NCBI RefSeq assembly: GCF_000732925.1
Contig: NZ_CP008953.1
Span: 3,286,001-3,350,000, forward strand
DNA: 64,000 nt
Reading direction: 5' to 3'
Source of the DNA: Amycolatopsis japonica
Lineage (GTDB): Bacteria > Actinomycetota > Actinomycetes > Mycobacteriales > Pseudonocardiaceae
Position 1 is the stretch's first letter; each line of letters begins with the position of its first letter. Shown piece after piece: positions 16,599 through 24,007 of the stretch. A model generated the notes under the pieces. The model ran no database searches. It was given only the letters and a program-made list of their open reading frames with translations, and was not told the origin of the DNA. The position numbers were made by a program, and so were the translations under genes.

Positions 16599-18197
16599 AT
16601 GGTGAGCGAGGCGGCTGCCAGGTTGGCGGCACTTCTCACCGAGCACAAACAGCGGAGCGGGCTGAGCTACGAACAGCTCGGACGCAAGGTGCATTCGAGC
16701 CGGTCGACCGTGCATCGCTACTGCACGGGCCGGAACGTTCCCGCGACGTTCGCGCCGATCGAGGCGATCGCGACGACCTGCGGCGCGAGCCGGGAGGAAC
16801 TCGCGAAGCTGTACCGGGCGTGGGAGCGCGCGGACCTGGGCGACGCCACGGTCCGGGACACCCCCGGCCCGGACACCGACATCCCGGACGCCGAGGTGGT
16901 CGTGCCCGAGCGGAGGCGGCCGCTCACCAAGGTCGCGCTGGCCGCGGTCCTCGGGGTCGTCCTGCTCGCCGGAGGTGCCATGGCGTATCCGCCGGACCGG
17001 CCGGTGCTCGACACGACCCCCGCCGTCCAGGCGTCGATGTGGACGAACGCGCCCCGCGCGATCGAGCCGGAGTTCGTCGGGGTGACGGCGAACTCCAACA
17101 CCGGGCAGATGCCGTCGTTCGGCGTCGGGTCGGTCCGGTTGTGGAACACCCGCACCCGGTGGCAGAACCTGGAGCCCGCGCGCGGCAGTTACGACTGGAA
17201 GACGCTCGAACGGCTCGTGACCGGCGCTCGAGGGGCCGGGCTCCCGGTGACGCTGACCTTCGGCGGCACCCCGTCCTGGGCGAGCCCGAACAGCCCGAAG
17301 TCCGTCTACACCGACGACTCCCGCACCGGCCCGCCCGACGACCTCGCGGACTGGGAACGGTTCGTACGCGCCGTCGCCGAGCAGTACCGGGGCCGGATCG
17401 ACGCCTACGAGCTGTGGGATCTGGCCAATCATCAGGATTTCTTCTCCGGCTCGATGGCCGAATTGGTGGAGATGACGCGGCTGGCGAGCCGGGCGATCAA
17501 GTCCGCCGACCCGGCCGCCACCGTGGTGTGCCCGTCCATGGGCGAGCTCTGGGATCCTTCGGCGTTCGAGAAGCTGCGACAGTTCGCCCGGCTCGGCGGC
17601 TACGACCATTGCGCCGCCGCCGCGGTGAAACTGGCTCCCCGCAACGACTCCGACCCGCCGGAGACGATGCTGCCGTTGGCTCGGGAGATCGAGAAGGCAC
17701 TGCAGGAGGCCGGCGCCGGCGTCCGGCTGTGGAGCACCGGTTCGGCCTACGACGTGAACAGGCAGCAACCCGTGGACGCCGATCGGGGAGCGCAGCACGC
17801 GGCCCGGTTCTTCCTCTCCGGGCTGTACGCGCAATACCGCCGGATGTACTTCTACAACTGGGGCAGCGCGAAGATCCCGATCGTGCTGCAACCCGTCGGC
17901 GGTCCGCACACGAAGGCGGCGCGACACGTGGAACGCCTGAACGAGTGGTTGAAGGGCAGCCGAATCCATTCCTGCGGGCAAGGGCGCGAAGCCGGGCTGC
18001 CCGACCATCTTTGGCAATGCCGCTTCGACCAGGGCGGCCGGAACTTCCTGATCTGGTGGACCATCGACCGTTCCGAACGGATCCCGTCGGCGCCGGGCAC
18101 CACGTCGGTCGAAGGGCTCGACGGGACCGGGACACCGGTCGAGCCCGGTGCCGATGTCACCGTCACCGGCAGCCCGATCCTGCTCCGGCTCGGCTGA
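16599..18197 (+). CDS. Membrane-spanning HTH protein with degenerate glycosidase-like ectodomain
   Basis: A 532-residue protein with an unusual layout. Residues about 5-75 are a Cro/C1-type helix-turn-helix (LSYEQLGRKVHSSRSTVHRY). About 108-130 is a single membrane segment (KVALAAVLGVVLLAGGAMA). About 145-510 is an extracytoplasmic TIM-barrel region like GH39/GH-A glycosidases (SVRLWNTRTRWQNLEPARGS, YDWKTLERLV, TFGGTPSWAS). The acid/base motif expected as WNEPN reads W273-D-L-A-N277, and the nucleophile motif expected as W-x-T-E reads WSTG381, so both catalytic glutamates appear lost. This suggests a binding or sensing protein. The ATG at 16599 follows GGAGGGGG; GTG at 16575 precedes it. Confidence 0.75.
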   Translation: MVSEAAARLAALLTEHKQRSGLSYEQLGRKVHSSRSTVHRYCTGRNVPATFAPIEAIATTCGASREELAKLYRAWERADLGDATVRDTPGPDTDIPDAEVVVPERRRPLTKVALAAVLGVVLLAGGAMAYPPDRPVLDTTPAVQASMWTNAPRAIEPEFVGVTANSNTGQMPSFGVGSVRLWNTRTRWQNLEPARGSYDWKTLERLVTGARGAGLPVTLTFGGTPSWASPNSPKSVYTDDSRTGPPDDLADWERFVRAVAEQYRGRIDAYELWDLANHQDFFSGSMAELVEMTRLASRAIKSADPAATVVCPSMGELWDPSAFEKLRQFARLGGYDHCAAAAVKLAPRNDSDPPETMLPLAREIEKALQEAGAGVRLWSTGSAYDVNRQQPVDADRGAQHAARFFLSGLYAQYRRMYFYNWGSAKIPIVLQPVGGPHTKAARHVERLNEWLKGSRIHSCGQGREAGLPDHLWQCRFDQGGRNFLIWWTIDRSERIPSAPGTTSVEGLDGTGTPVEPGADVTVTGSPILLRLG

Positions 18198-18206
18198 GCC
18201 CGGATT

Positions 18207-18986
18207 TCAGCCGCTGTTCAAGGCGGATACGACCGCCGCCACGGTGACGGTGTTGAACACGAAGGCGATGATCGCGTGCGTCGTCACCGTCCTGCGCATC
18301 TCGCGGGAGACGACGTCCACGTCGGTCGTGCCGAACGTCGTCATCACGGACACCGCGAAGTAGATGTAGTCGGACCACTCGGCGATTCCGTCGTCGGGGA
18401 ACCGCATCGCCTTGCCCTCTTCGACCACGTTGTCCGCGTGGTAGGCGATAGCGAAGGACACGAGGACACAGATCCACGCGACGACGACCAGGGCCACCGC
18501 CACTCCCACACGCATGCCCGCGGGCAGGCTCTCGCCGCCCAGACCGGGCATCCACACGACCGCCACCGCGAGCGCGGCCGCGGCGATGAAGATCGACACT
18601 CCCGGCCCTGGCGCCGTCCCGAAGACGTAGCGCTGCACGAACGTGCCGCGGCTCTCCCGGCACGCCCAGTCCTGGATCTGCTCCGAGGTCGCCGCGCCGA
18701 ACGCGGCCACCGTCACGACGAGATAGCCGACGAGGTAGGCGAGAAGAACCAGGACGCCGCCGTCCACCGAGGCGAGTGAAAGCACGTCGTCGCCGAACGC
18801 GATCGCCAGCGCGGCGACGAGCAGCGCGAACGCGAGGCTCAAGCCGCTTCGGCGCCGCTCGGGCAACCAGATCCGAGCCGTTTCCCGAGACAGTGCCGTC
18901 TCCCTTCGCCCGCGTCGAGGGGCCAGTGTCGCACCAGGGCCCGTTCCGCAGCGCGTCGGTGGTACTCCATTCCAGTGATGTGACAT
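18207..18986 (-). CDS. DUF1345-like multi-pass membrane protein
   Basis: A 259-residue integral membrane protein with about five hydrophobic segments (LSLAFALLVAALAIAFG, VLVLLAYLVGYLVVTVAAFG, VSIFIAAAALAVAVVWMPG, VGVAVALVVVAWICVLVSFA, HAIIAFVFNTVTVAAVVSAL). The loop EWSDYIYFAVSVMTTFGTTDVDV looks like the conserved DUF1345 stretch and recalls the pore loop of two-helix ion channels, though the TVGYG-type filter is not clear. Function unknown. ATG at 18986 is chosen; a TTG at 19004 would add six residues. It converges closely with the HTH-membrane gene (nine bases between stops) and is divergent from a type VII secretion gene. Confidence 0.78.
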   Translation of the reverse strand: MSHHWNGVPPTRCGTGPGATLAPRRGRRETALSRETARIWLPERRRSGLSLAFALLVAALAIAFGDDVLSLASVDGGVLVLLAYLVGYLVVTVAAFGAATSEQIQDWACRESRGTFVQRYVFGTAPGPGVSIFIAAAALAVAVVWMPGLGGESLPAGMRVGVAVALVVVAWICVLVSFAIAYHADNVVEEGKAMRFPDDGIAEWSDYIYFAVSVMTTFGTTDVDVVSREMRRTVTTHAIIAFVFNTVTVAAVVSALNSG

Positions 18987-19051
18987 TTCGTGGCAATCTG
19001 TCAAACTTCAGAGGTGTCGAAGGGGATGCTTCCGGGGTACGAGGGGGACGA

Positions 19052-20275
19052 ATGGGGCAGGGGTTCTCGGTCGAGACGGCCGCGGTGCGCGCGCTCGGCG
19101 ATCTGGTCCTGCGGGCGGGCGCGGGTGCCGACAGCTATCGCCAGTGGTTCGACCGGCTGCTCGGCGCCGGGGCGGGGTTCGACACCGAACGCGGTGAGGG
19201 TTTCCTCGCCGCGGCCTGGCCGAAACTGGACCTATGGCAGCGCACGGCATTGAGCCAGTCGAGGTTCGCGGCCGATCTCGCCGCGAGCGGCGGCCACGAA
19301 CTGCGCTGCGTGGCGCATTGGTACGGCGTGGTGGACGCGCGGGCGGCGGAGTTGCTGGACCGGCTCAACCCGGAGCCGGACGCCGCGCGGGTCCCGGCGG
19401 ACGAGGTGCGTGACCCGGTGGGGGCGGCGTCGTTCCGCGACGCCGTCCCGGTGGGCTACGGCGGACCCGATCCGGAGGCGGTCACCGACCCGGCCTGGTG
19501 GCCGGTGAAGGCCGAGCAGGAGCGCCAGGAACTGCTCGATCTCGGCGGGTCGCTGGGCGACGTCGCCGAGGTGATCAAGATCCTCACCGGGTCCGACAAG
19601 GACTTCATCACCATGATCGCGGACCTGCTCGTCGGCGATTGGACCGTGCTGCAGGAGCAGGCGGTGCTCTACAACGACGCCGCGACGGGACTGGAGAACA
19701 TCGCGGCGAACATCGACCAGGGCCGGTTCGGGATCCAGGAGGTGTGGGCGGGGGAGGCCGCCGATCGGGCGAAGAACTGGCTGGCCGCCTACCGGGCCTG
19801 TGTGCTTCAGCTCGCGCAGTACTTCCGCGGCGCGTGCCGCGCGATCCAGGCGCTGGCGAAGCTCGCGTACCACCTGATGCAGGAGATCCGGCACGGCTAC
19901 AGCTCGACGATCGACATCGTGCTGATGATCCTCACCAAGGGCAGGAAACTCGGGCTGGAAAGAGGGCTCCGGGTGGTGGACGTGATCAGCGAGGTGCTGG
20001 ACGAGATCGGTCGTGGCGGCAAGATCGCGAAAATCGTGGAGGACCGCGAGATACGGGACATCATCCACCTGATCCTGTCCTTCGACGAGGTCGTCGGTGC
20101 CATCCAGACGCTGATCAGCGCCGCGCTCGGGCTGGCGCATTCGTTCGCGGGGCAGAAGACCCTCGACGAACTGCTGGAAGCCACCATCGCGATGGGTGAA
20201 CCGCCGCAGTGGCCGGAGGACTACGAGCACCGGGACGCCGAATGTCCCGCCAAGGGCAAGCGGGTGTTGTTGTGA
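19052..20275 (+). CDS. Putative type VII secretion (ESX) substrate, WXG-containing
   Basis: A 407-residue mostly helical protein without signal peptide. Residues about 205-270 resemble a WXG100-type hairpin: ENIAANIDQGRFGIQEVWAG then EAADRAKNWLAAYRACVLQL, with the W-x-G turn (WAG). The N-terminal 130 residues are helical with a run of acidic residues, and helices continue after the hairpin to the end without an obvious toxin motif. The ATG at 19052 follows GAGGGG. It overlaps the next gene by four bases, indicating translational coupling. Assignment rests on the hairpin and the similar module 2 kb downstream. Precise role, effector or structural, is unknown. Confidence 0.6.
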   Translation: MGQGFSVETAAVRALGDLVLRAGAGADSYRQWFDRLLGAGAGFDTERGEGFLAAAWPKLDLWQRTALSQSRFAADLAASGGHELRCVAHWYGVVDARAAELLDRLNPEPDAARVPADEVRDPVGAASFRDAVPVGYGGPDPEAVTDPAWWPVKAEQERQELLDLGGSLGDVAEVIKILTGSDKDFITMIADLLVGDWTVLQEQAVLYNDAATGLENIAANIDQGRFGIQEVWAGEAADRAKNWLAAYRACVLQLAQYFRGACRAIQALAKLAYHLMQEIRHGYSSTIDIVLMILTKGRKLGLERGLRVVDVISEVLDEIGRGGKIAKIVEDREIRDIIHLILSFDEVVGAIQTLISAALGLAHSFAGQKTLDELLEATIAMGEPPQWPEDYEHRDAECPAKGKRVLL

Positions 20276-20697
20276 CGGGACACGGTCCGTTCGATTCCGA
20301 GCAGGGGGAGCGGGCGCGGCAGACGGTGCTGCGGTTGCTGGCGGCGACCGGCGGCGCCGCCGGGGATTTCGCCGGCGAGGTGCTCACCGGGCGACGACGG
20401 CCGCACGAACTGCTGGCCCACGGTCCGCTCCTGGACGAATTCGTCCAGGACGCGCAGGGCTGGTGGAAGCTCGTCGACGCGTTGCCCGCCGAGGAACGGC
20501 GACGTCTCGCCGCCGAAGCCGGGTCCTCCCTCGAACGACAGATCGGCGAACTGGCCACTTTGGACGTCGACGACGAAGTCGCCGAGCTGGAAGAGCTGGC
20601 CGCGCCGGCGCAAGGCACGCCCGCCCCTCCCCGGCGGACTCGCGACGACGATGAGGACGACGACTGGTCCGGCCGTTCCTACCTGGAGCCGCTCTGA
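20272..20697 (+). CDS. Small acidic protein coupled to the ESX-like substrate
   Basis: A 141-residue protein that I cannot assign to a family. It has a helical N-terminal half (ERARQTVLRLLAATGGAAGD, LLAHGPLLDEFVQDAQGWW) and a strongly acidic, proline-interrupted tail (DVDDEVAELEELA, then RTRDDDEDDDWSGRSYLEPL). The GTG at 20272 overlaps the upstream stop (GTGA). The coupling suggests a partner, chaperone or possibly immunity role for the 19052 product; this is inference. An ATG at 20242 is a possible earlier start. The 3' end overlaps the convergent HxlR gene by 19 bases. Confidence 0.6.
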   Translation: MTGHGPFDSEQGERARQTVLRLLAATGGAAGDFAGEVLTGRRRPHELLAHGPLLDEFVQDAQGWWKLVDALPAEERRRLAAEAGSSLERQIGELATLDVDDEVAELEELAAPAQGTPAPPRRTRDDDEDDDWSGRSYLEPL

Positions 20698-21080
20698 GCC
20701 GAGGTGTCGCCCGCGGCGTCGCTGACCGCGTTCGCCTCGTCGATCCGTGACATGTGCTCTTCGGCCCAGTCCCGGAGCGCCGCCAGCGGGACGTCCAGTG
20801 ACAAACCGAGGTCGGTCAGCCCGTAGTGCACCCGGGGCGGCACGGTGGGCTCCACCCGGCGGACGACGAGGCCGTCGCGGACCAGGCTGTGCAAGGTCAC
20901 CGACAGCATCTTCTGGGACACCCCGGGGATCCGGCGCCGCAGCTCGGCGAACCGCACCTCGTGCGGAGCCGCCTCCGCGAGGACCTTGACCGCCATCGAC
21001 GTCCATTTCGTCCCGATGCGGTCCAGCAGACGGCGAGTGGGGCATTCGGGGTCGAAGAGATCACCGCGCCGTGGGGTCAC
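20679..21080 (-). CDS. HxlR family transcriptional regulator
   Basis: A 133-residue winged-helix regulator with the HxlR hallmark order: CPTRRLLDRIGTKWTSMAVKVL near the N-terminus, then RFAELRRRIPGVSQKMLSVTLHSLVRDGLV as the recognition region, then the wing RRVEPTVPPRVHYGLTDLG. The start is GTG at 21080. It is divergent from an alpha/beta hydrolase gene, and the 98-base gap contains two copies of TGGTAACCA and an inverted GTTACC, likely its operator. HxlR proteins often sense electrophiles or oxidants in other bacteria; here the signal is unknown. Confidence 0.9.
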   Translation of the reverse strand: MTPRRGDLFDPECPTRRLLDRIGTKWTSMAVKVLAEAAPHEVRFAELRRRIPGVSQKMLSVTLHSLVRDGLVVRRVEPTVPPRVHYGLTDLGLSLDVPLAALRDWAEEHMSRIDEANAVSDAAGDTSAQSGSR

Positions 21081-21130
21081 CTGGAGCTCACCACCTGTGT
21101 CGAAAGTGCCGTCTTGGCGGCATCGCTGAA

Positions 21131-21165
21131 GTTACCTACGGTTTTCTGGTAACCAATGGTAACCA
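21131..21165. promoter_or_regulatory. Candidate HxlR operator: repeated TGGTAACCA with inverted GTTACC
   Basis: TGGTAACCA occurs at 21147-21155 and 21157-21165, a ten-base (one helical turn) spacing. GTTACC at 21131-21136 is the inverse of GGTAAC. They lie between the divergent HxlR and hydrolase genes, close to the hydrolase start at 21179. Confidence 0.6.
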
Positions 21166-21178
21166 CAACGGAGGCGAC

Positions 21179-22042
21179 GTGCCCTCATCACGGCGGATCA
21201 CCGTCAACGGCATCCGGGTCAACGTGGCCGTCGCGGGCAGCGGGCCCGCGGTTCTCCTGCTGCACGGCTTCCCGCACACCTGGCGGCTCTGGAGCGAGAT
21301 CATCGGCCCGCTCTCCGAGCACCACCGGGTCATCGCCCCGGATCTGCGCGGGTTCGGCGACAGCACCCGAGCCGCCGAAGGCTACGACGCGAGCACGCTG
21401 GCCTCGGACGTCGAGAGCCTTCTCGACGCGCTCGGCGAACCCAGCGCGGCGGTGGTCGCCATCGACGCCGGCACGCCGGTCGCCTTCCTGCTCGCCCTGC
21501 GGCGGCCGGAGCTGGTGCGGCGGCTCGTCCTGATGGAGTCGCTGCTGGGCTCGCTGCCCGGCGCCGAGGACTTCCTCGCCGGTGGCCCGCCGTGGTGGTT
21601 CGGCTTCCACGCCGTTCCCGGGCTGGGCGAAACCGTCCTTATCGGACACGAGGCGGAGTACATCGACTGGTTTCTCGCCTCGGGCACCCTCGGGCGTGGT
21701 GTGGCGCCGGAGATCCGCGACGCCTTCGTCGACGCCTACACCGGTGGGGAAGCCCTGCGCTGCGCCTTTTCCCACTATCGCGCCATGCCGGTCAGCGCGC
21801 GCCAGATCGGTGAGGCGGTCGCGACGCGCCGTCTCGCCGTGCCCACGATGGCGATCGGCGCGCATCCCGTCGGCCGTGCGCTGGAACGGCAACTGCGTCC
21901 CGTCACCGACGACCTCACCGCCCATCTGCTGCCGGACTGCGGCCACATCATCCCGCTGGACAAGCCTGGCGAATTGCTCCGCCTGCTGACGCCGTTCCTC
22001 GCCGACGGACAACGTGTGTCCACAGTGGATCGTGCCCTTTAG
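21179..22042 (+). CDS. Alpha/beta hydrolase (epoxide hydrolase/haloalkane dehalogenase-like)
   Basis: A 287-residue cytosolic alpha/beta hydrolase. It begins with the oxyanion HGFPHTWRLWSEI and DLRGFGDS motifs typical of epoxide hydrolase and dehalogenase relatives. The nucleophile elbow reads VVAIDAGTPVAF, i.e. an Asp (IDAGT) as in epoxide hydrolases (VGHDxG/A) rather than Ser, and the late histidine is in DCGHIIPLDKP. The GTG at 21179 follows GGAGG at 21170-21174. It is divergent from HxlR and probably controlled by it. The substrate is not predictable. Confidence 0.85.
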   Translation: MPSSRRITVNGIRVNVAVAGSGPAVLLLHGFPHTWRLWSEIIGPLSEHHRVIAPDLRGFGDSTRAAEGYDASTLASDVESLLDALGEPSAAVVAIDAGTPVAFLLALRRPELVRRLVLMESLLGSLPGAEDFLAGGPPWWFGFHAVPGLGETVLIGHEAEYIDWFLASGTLGRGVAPEIRDAFVDAYTGGEALRCAFSHYRAMPVSARQIGEAVATRRLAVPTMAIGAHPVGRALERQLRPVTDDLTAHLLPDCGHIIPLDKPGELLRLLTPFLADGQRVSTVDRAL

Positions 22043-22141
22043 GGCAAGGAACGTTGTCTGTCCGCACAGAGCGCGGACACGGGCGGCGGGCGGCTGGCAT
22101 CGTGTCCGCGTTGACGCTCCGGCCCCTCGAAGGGATGGCAG

Positions 22142-22480
22142 ATGAGTTTTCAGGTCGTACCGGCCGAAATCGGCAAGCACGCGGCCACTGTCGACGGGAT
22201 CGCCGAGCGGTTGGGCACCGTGCTGTCGGCGGCGAACACCGCGGCCATGTCGGACGAGGCCTACGGTCTGATCTGCGCGTTCGTCCCGCCGTTCATCAAT
22301 CCGGCGGAGGAGAAGACGATCGACTCGATCAAGGCCGCGATCGACGGCGTGAAGGCGACCGCCGCGAACCTGCGCACGGCCGAACGGTCCTACACCGAGC
22401 AGGACACCGCCGGTGTCGAGATGTTCAAGCAGTACGAGGCAGCGATCCCGGCGACGCCGAAGGAGAAGGCGCAGCGATGA
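22142..22480 (+). CDS. ESX-1 secretion-associated (EspC-like) small protein
   Basis: A 112-residue helical protein without signal peptide, like actinobacterial type VII secretion targets annotated as EspC/DUF2580. Two long helices (VVPAEIGKHAATVDGIAERL and EKTIDSIKAAIDGVKATAAN) flank a turn with AYGLICAFVPPFINPAEE, the conserved pattern of that group. The C-terminal part contains a Y-x(3)-D/E-type signal (RSYTEQD). The start ATG at 22142 follows GAAGGGA. It overlaps the toxin gene by four bases (ATGA), so the two are made together; it probably pairs with the N-terminal hairpin of the toxin for export. Confidence 0.78.
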   Translation: MSFQVVPAEIGKHAATVDGIAERLGTVLSAANTAAMSDEAYGLICAFVPPFINPAEEKTIDSIKAAIDGVKATAANLRTAERSYTEQDTAGVEMFKQYEAAIPATPKEKAQR

Positions 22481-23895
22481 CCAACCCGCTCGTGGCCACA
22501 CCGAAGGATTCCACCACCGCGGTGTCCGGCGTTCCCTTGCTCGAATCCGCGACCGAGCTCAAGGCGTCCATCGAAAGCGGTGACTGGGCGTCCGTCGCCG
22601 TCGGCGCGGTCGGCACCGCCATGGACGCGGTGTCCGCCGCCCTCGATCCGTTCGGCACCATCCTCGCCGCCGGGGTCGGCTGGCTGATGGAGCACGTCGG
22701 ACCGCTGAAGGAGGCGCTCGATGCCCTCGCCGGAGCACCGGACGAGATCGCCGCGCACGCCGAAACCTGGCAGAACGTGGCCGTCGAACTCGGCTCGATC
22801 AGTGCCGACCTGGACGCGATGGTCGTCGCCGAAACCGCGAACTGGGCCGGTGCCGCGGGCGACGCCTATCGCACGCGGGGAGCGGACGTCGCGGCGCTGA
22901 TCGGCGCCTGCCAGCAGGCCGCAGGCGGCGCGGCGTCCGGCACCAAGATCGGCGGGGAGGTGGTCACCGCGGTCCGCACCCTGGTCCGCGACACCATCGC
23001 CGAACTGATCGGCAGGCTGATCAGCTGGGCTCTGCAGGTGCTGGCGACGCTCGGCCTCGGCATGACCTGGGTGCTGCCCCAGGTCACCGCCGCCATCGCG
23101 AAGACCGCCTCGAAGATCGCCACCGTCGTCACCAAACTGGTCAAGGCGATGAGCGCGCTCGCGCCGTTGATGAAGAAGGCGAAGAACATCTTCGCCGAGG
23201 CGGAGAAGGCGCTCCGCAAGATCGACACGGGCAAGACCGGCCCGGCGGGGAAACCCCGCGGCCCGAAACCGGGCGGCGGCGAGTACAGCGGAACGCGCGG
23301 CGGGGGCGGTGGCAAGGGGAAGAATTCCAAACCGCAACCCGAGCAGCCGCCCGGGCTTTCCCCGAACCTCGGGAAGTTCGACGAGCTGACCCAGGCGCAG
23401 AAGGACGCGGCGATCAAGATGAAACAGTGGATCCGCGACCACAAGGACAGCGGCCAGTTCGGCGCCTGGCACAACGGCGTGGACGACAACAAGCTCAACT
23501 CGCTGGGCTTGGGGAACAAGCCGACCCCCGGTCCCGGTTCGACCTGGGGCGGCAGGATCTACGGGAACCACGGCCAGGCGGGCGGCAAGCTCGGGAACGA
23601 GGGCCGGTTGCCGCACAACGGCAAGACGAGCGACGGCAAGAACCACGCCGATCAGCCGTTCGGCCCGGACGGGAAGCCGACGAAACCGTACGACGGCAAG
23701 TACTACGAATTCGACGTCCACCCGACGCCGCGGTACGACAACAAACCTATCCGGGACGCCGACCAGTACACCGACTTCAACGGGAAACCGTTGCCGGAGA
23801 ACCAGCGGCCGAAGCCGGATCGCATCGTCATGGACGACAAGGGCAAGTTCTATTACGCGCCGGGCCACTACGACAAGTTCTACGAAGTCCCCTGA
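22477..23895 (+). CDS. Type VII secreted toxin with C-terminal barnase-like ribonuclease domain
   Basis: A 472-residue protein, no signal peptide. Residues about 1-200 are helical with a WXG-type turn (ANWAGAAGDAYR). A hydrophobic segment (about 180-225) and a basic Gly/Pro linker (KPRGPKPGGGEYSGTRGGGG) follow. The C-terminal 120 residues match the barnase/RNase N1 pattern: STWGGRIYGN, EGRLP, KYYEFDVHP, RPKPDRIV and FYYAPGHYDKFYEV. By position E411, R449 and H464 correspond to barnase Glu73, Arg83/87 and His102. The ATG at 22477 overlaps the EspC-like gene. A barstar-type immunity gene is not seen on either strand nearby; next is a palindrome and a convergent regulator. Role as an interbacterial toxin is inference. 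Confidence 0.8.
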   Translation: MTNPLVATPKDSTTAVSGVPLLESATELKASIESGDWASVAVGAVGTAMDAVSAALDPFGTILAAGVGWLMEHVGPLKEALDALAGAPDEIAAHAETWQNVAVELGSISADLDAMVVAETANWAGAAGDAYRTRGADVAALIGACQQAAGGAASGTKIGGEVVTAVRTLVRDTIAELIGRLISWALQVLATLGLGMTWVLPQVTAAIAKTASKIATVVTKLVKAMSALAPLMKKAKNIFAEAEKALRKIDTGKTGPAGKPRGPKPGGGEYSGTRGGGGGKGKNSKPQPEQPPGLSPNLGKFDELTQAQKDAAIKMKQWIRDHKDSGQFGAWHNGVDDNKLNSLGLGNKPTPGPGSTWGGRIYGNHGQAGGKLGNEGRLPHNGKTSDGKNHADQPFGPDGKPTKPYDGKYYEFDVHPTPRYDNKPIRDADQYTDFNGKPLPENQRPKPDRIVMDDKGKFYYAPGHYDKFYEVP

Positions 23896-23920
23896 TCGTC
23901 GGCCGGGAGCGGTTTCGACC

Positions 23921-23973
23921 GGGCTGAAGGCTCCCTTCGTCGCATCAGATGCGGCGAAGGGACCCTTTAGCCC
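23921..23973. repeat. Imperfect 25-base-arm palindrome with CATCAGATG loop
   Basis: Left arm 23921-23945 and right arm 23949-23973 pair at 22 of 25 positions; the centre reads GCATCAGATGCGG. A close relative lies at 36970-37022. It sits between the convergent toxin and AfsR-like genes, suiting a bidirectional terminator. Confidence 0.65.
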
Positions 23974-24007
23974 ACGAAGGCGGCACGTTTGACTTCGTGC
24001 CCACCCT

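Noticed and set aside
23896..24007. Immunity gene downstream of the barnase-like toxin
   Set aside because: The gap is 112 bases, largely palindrome, and offers no open frame of useful size on either strand.
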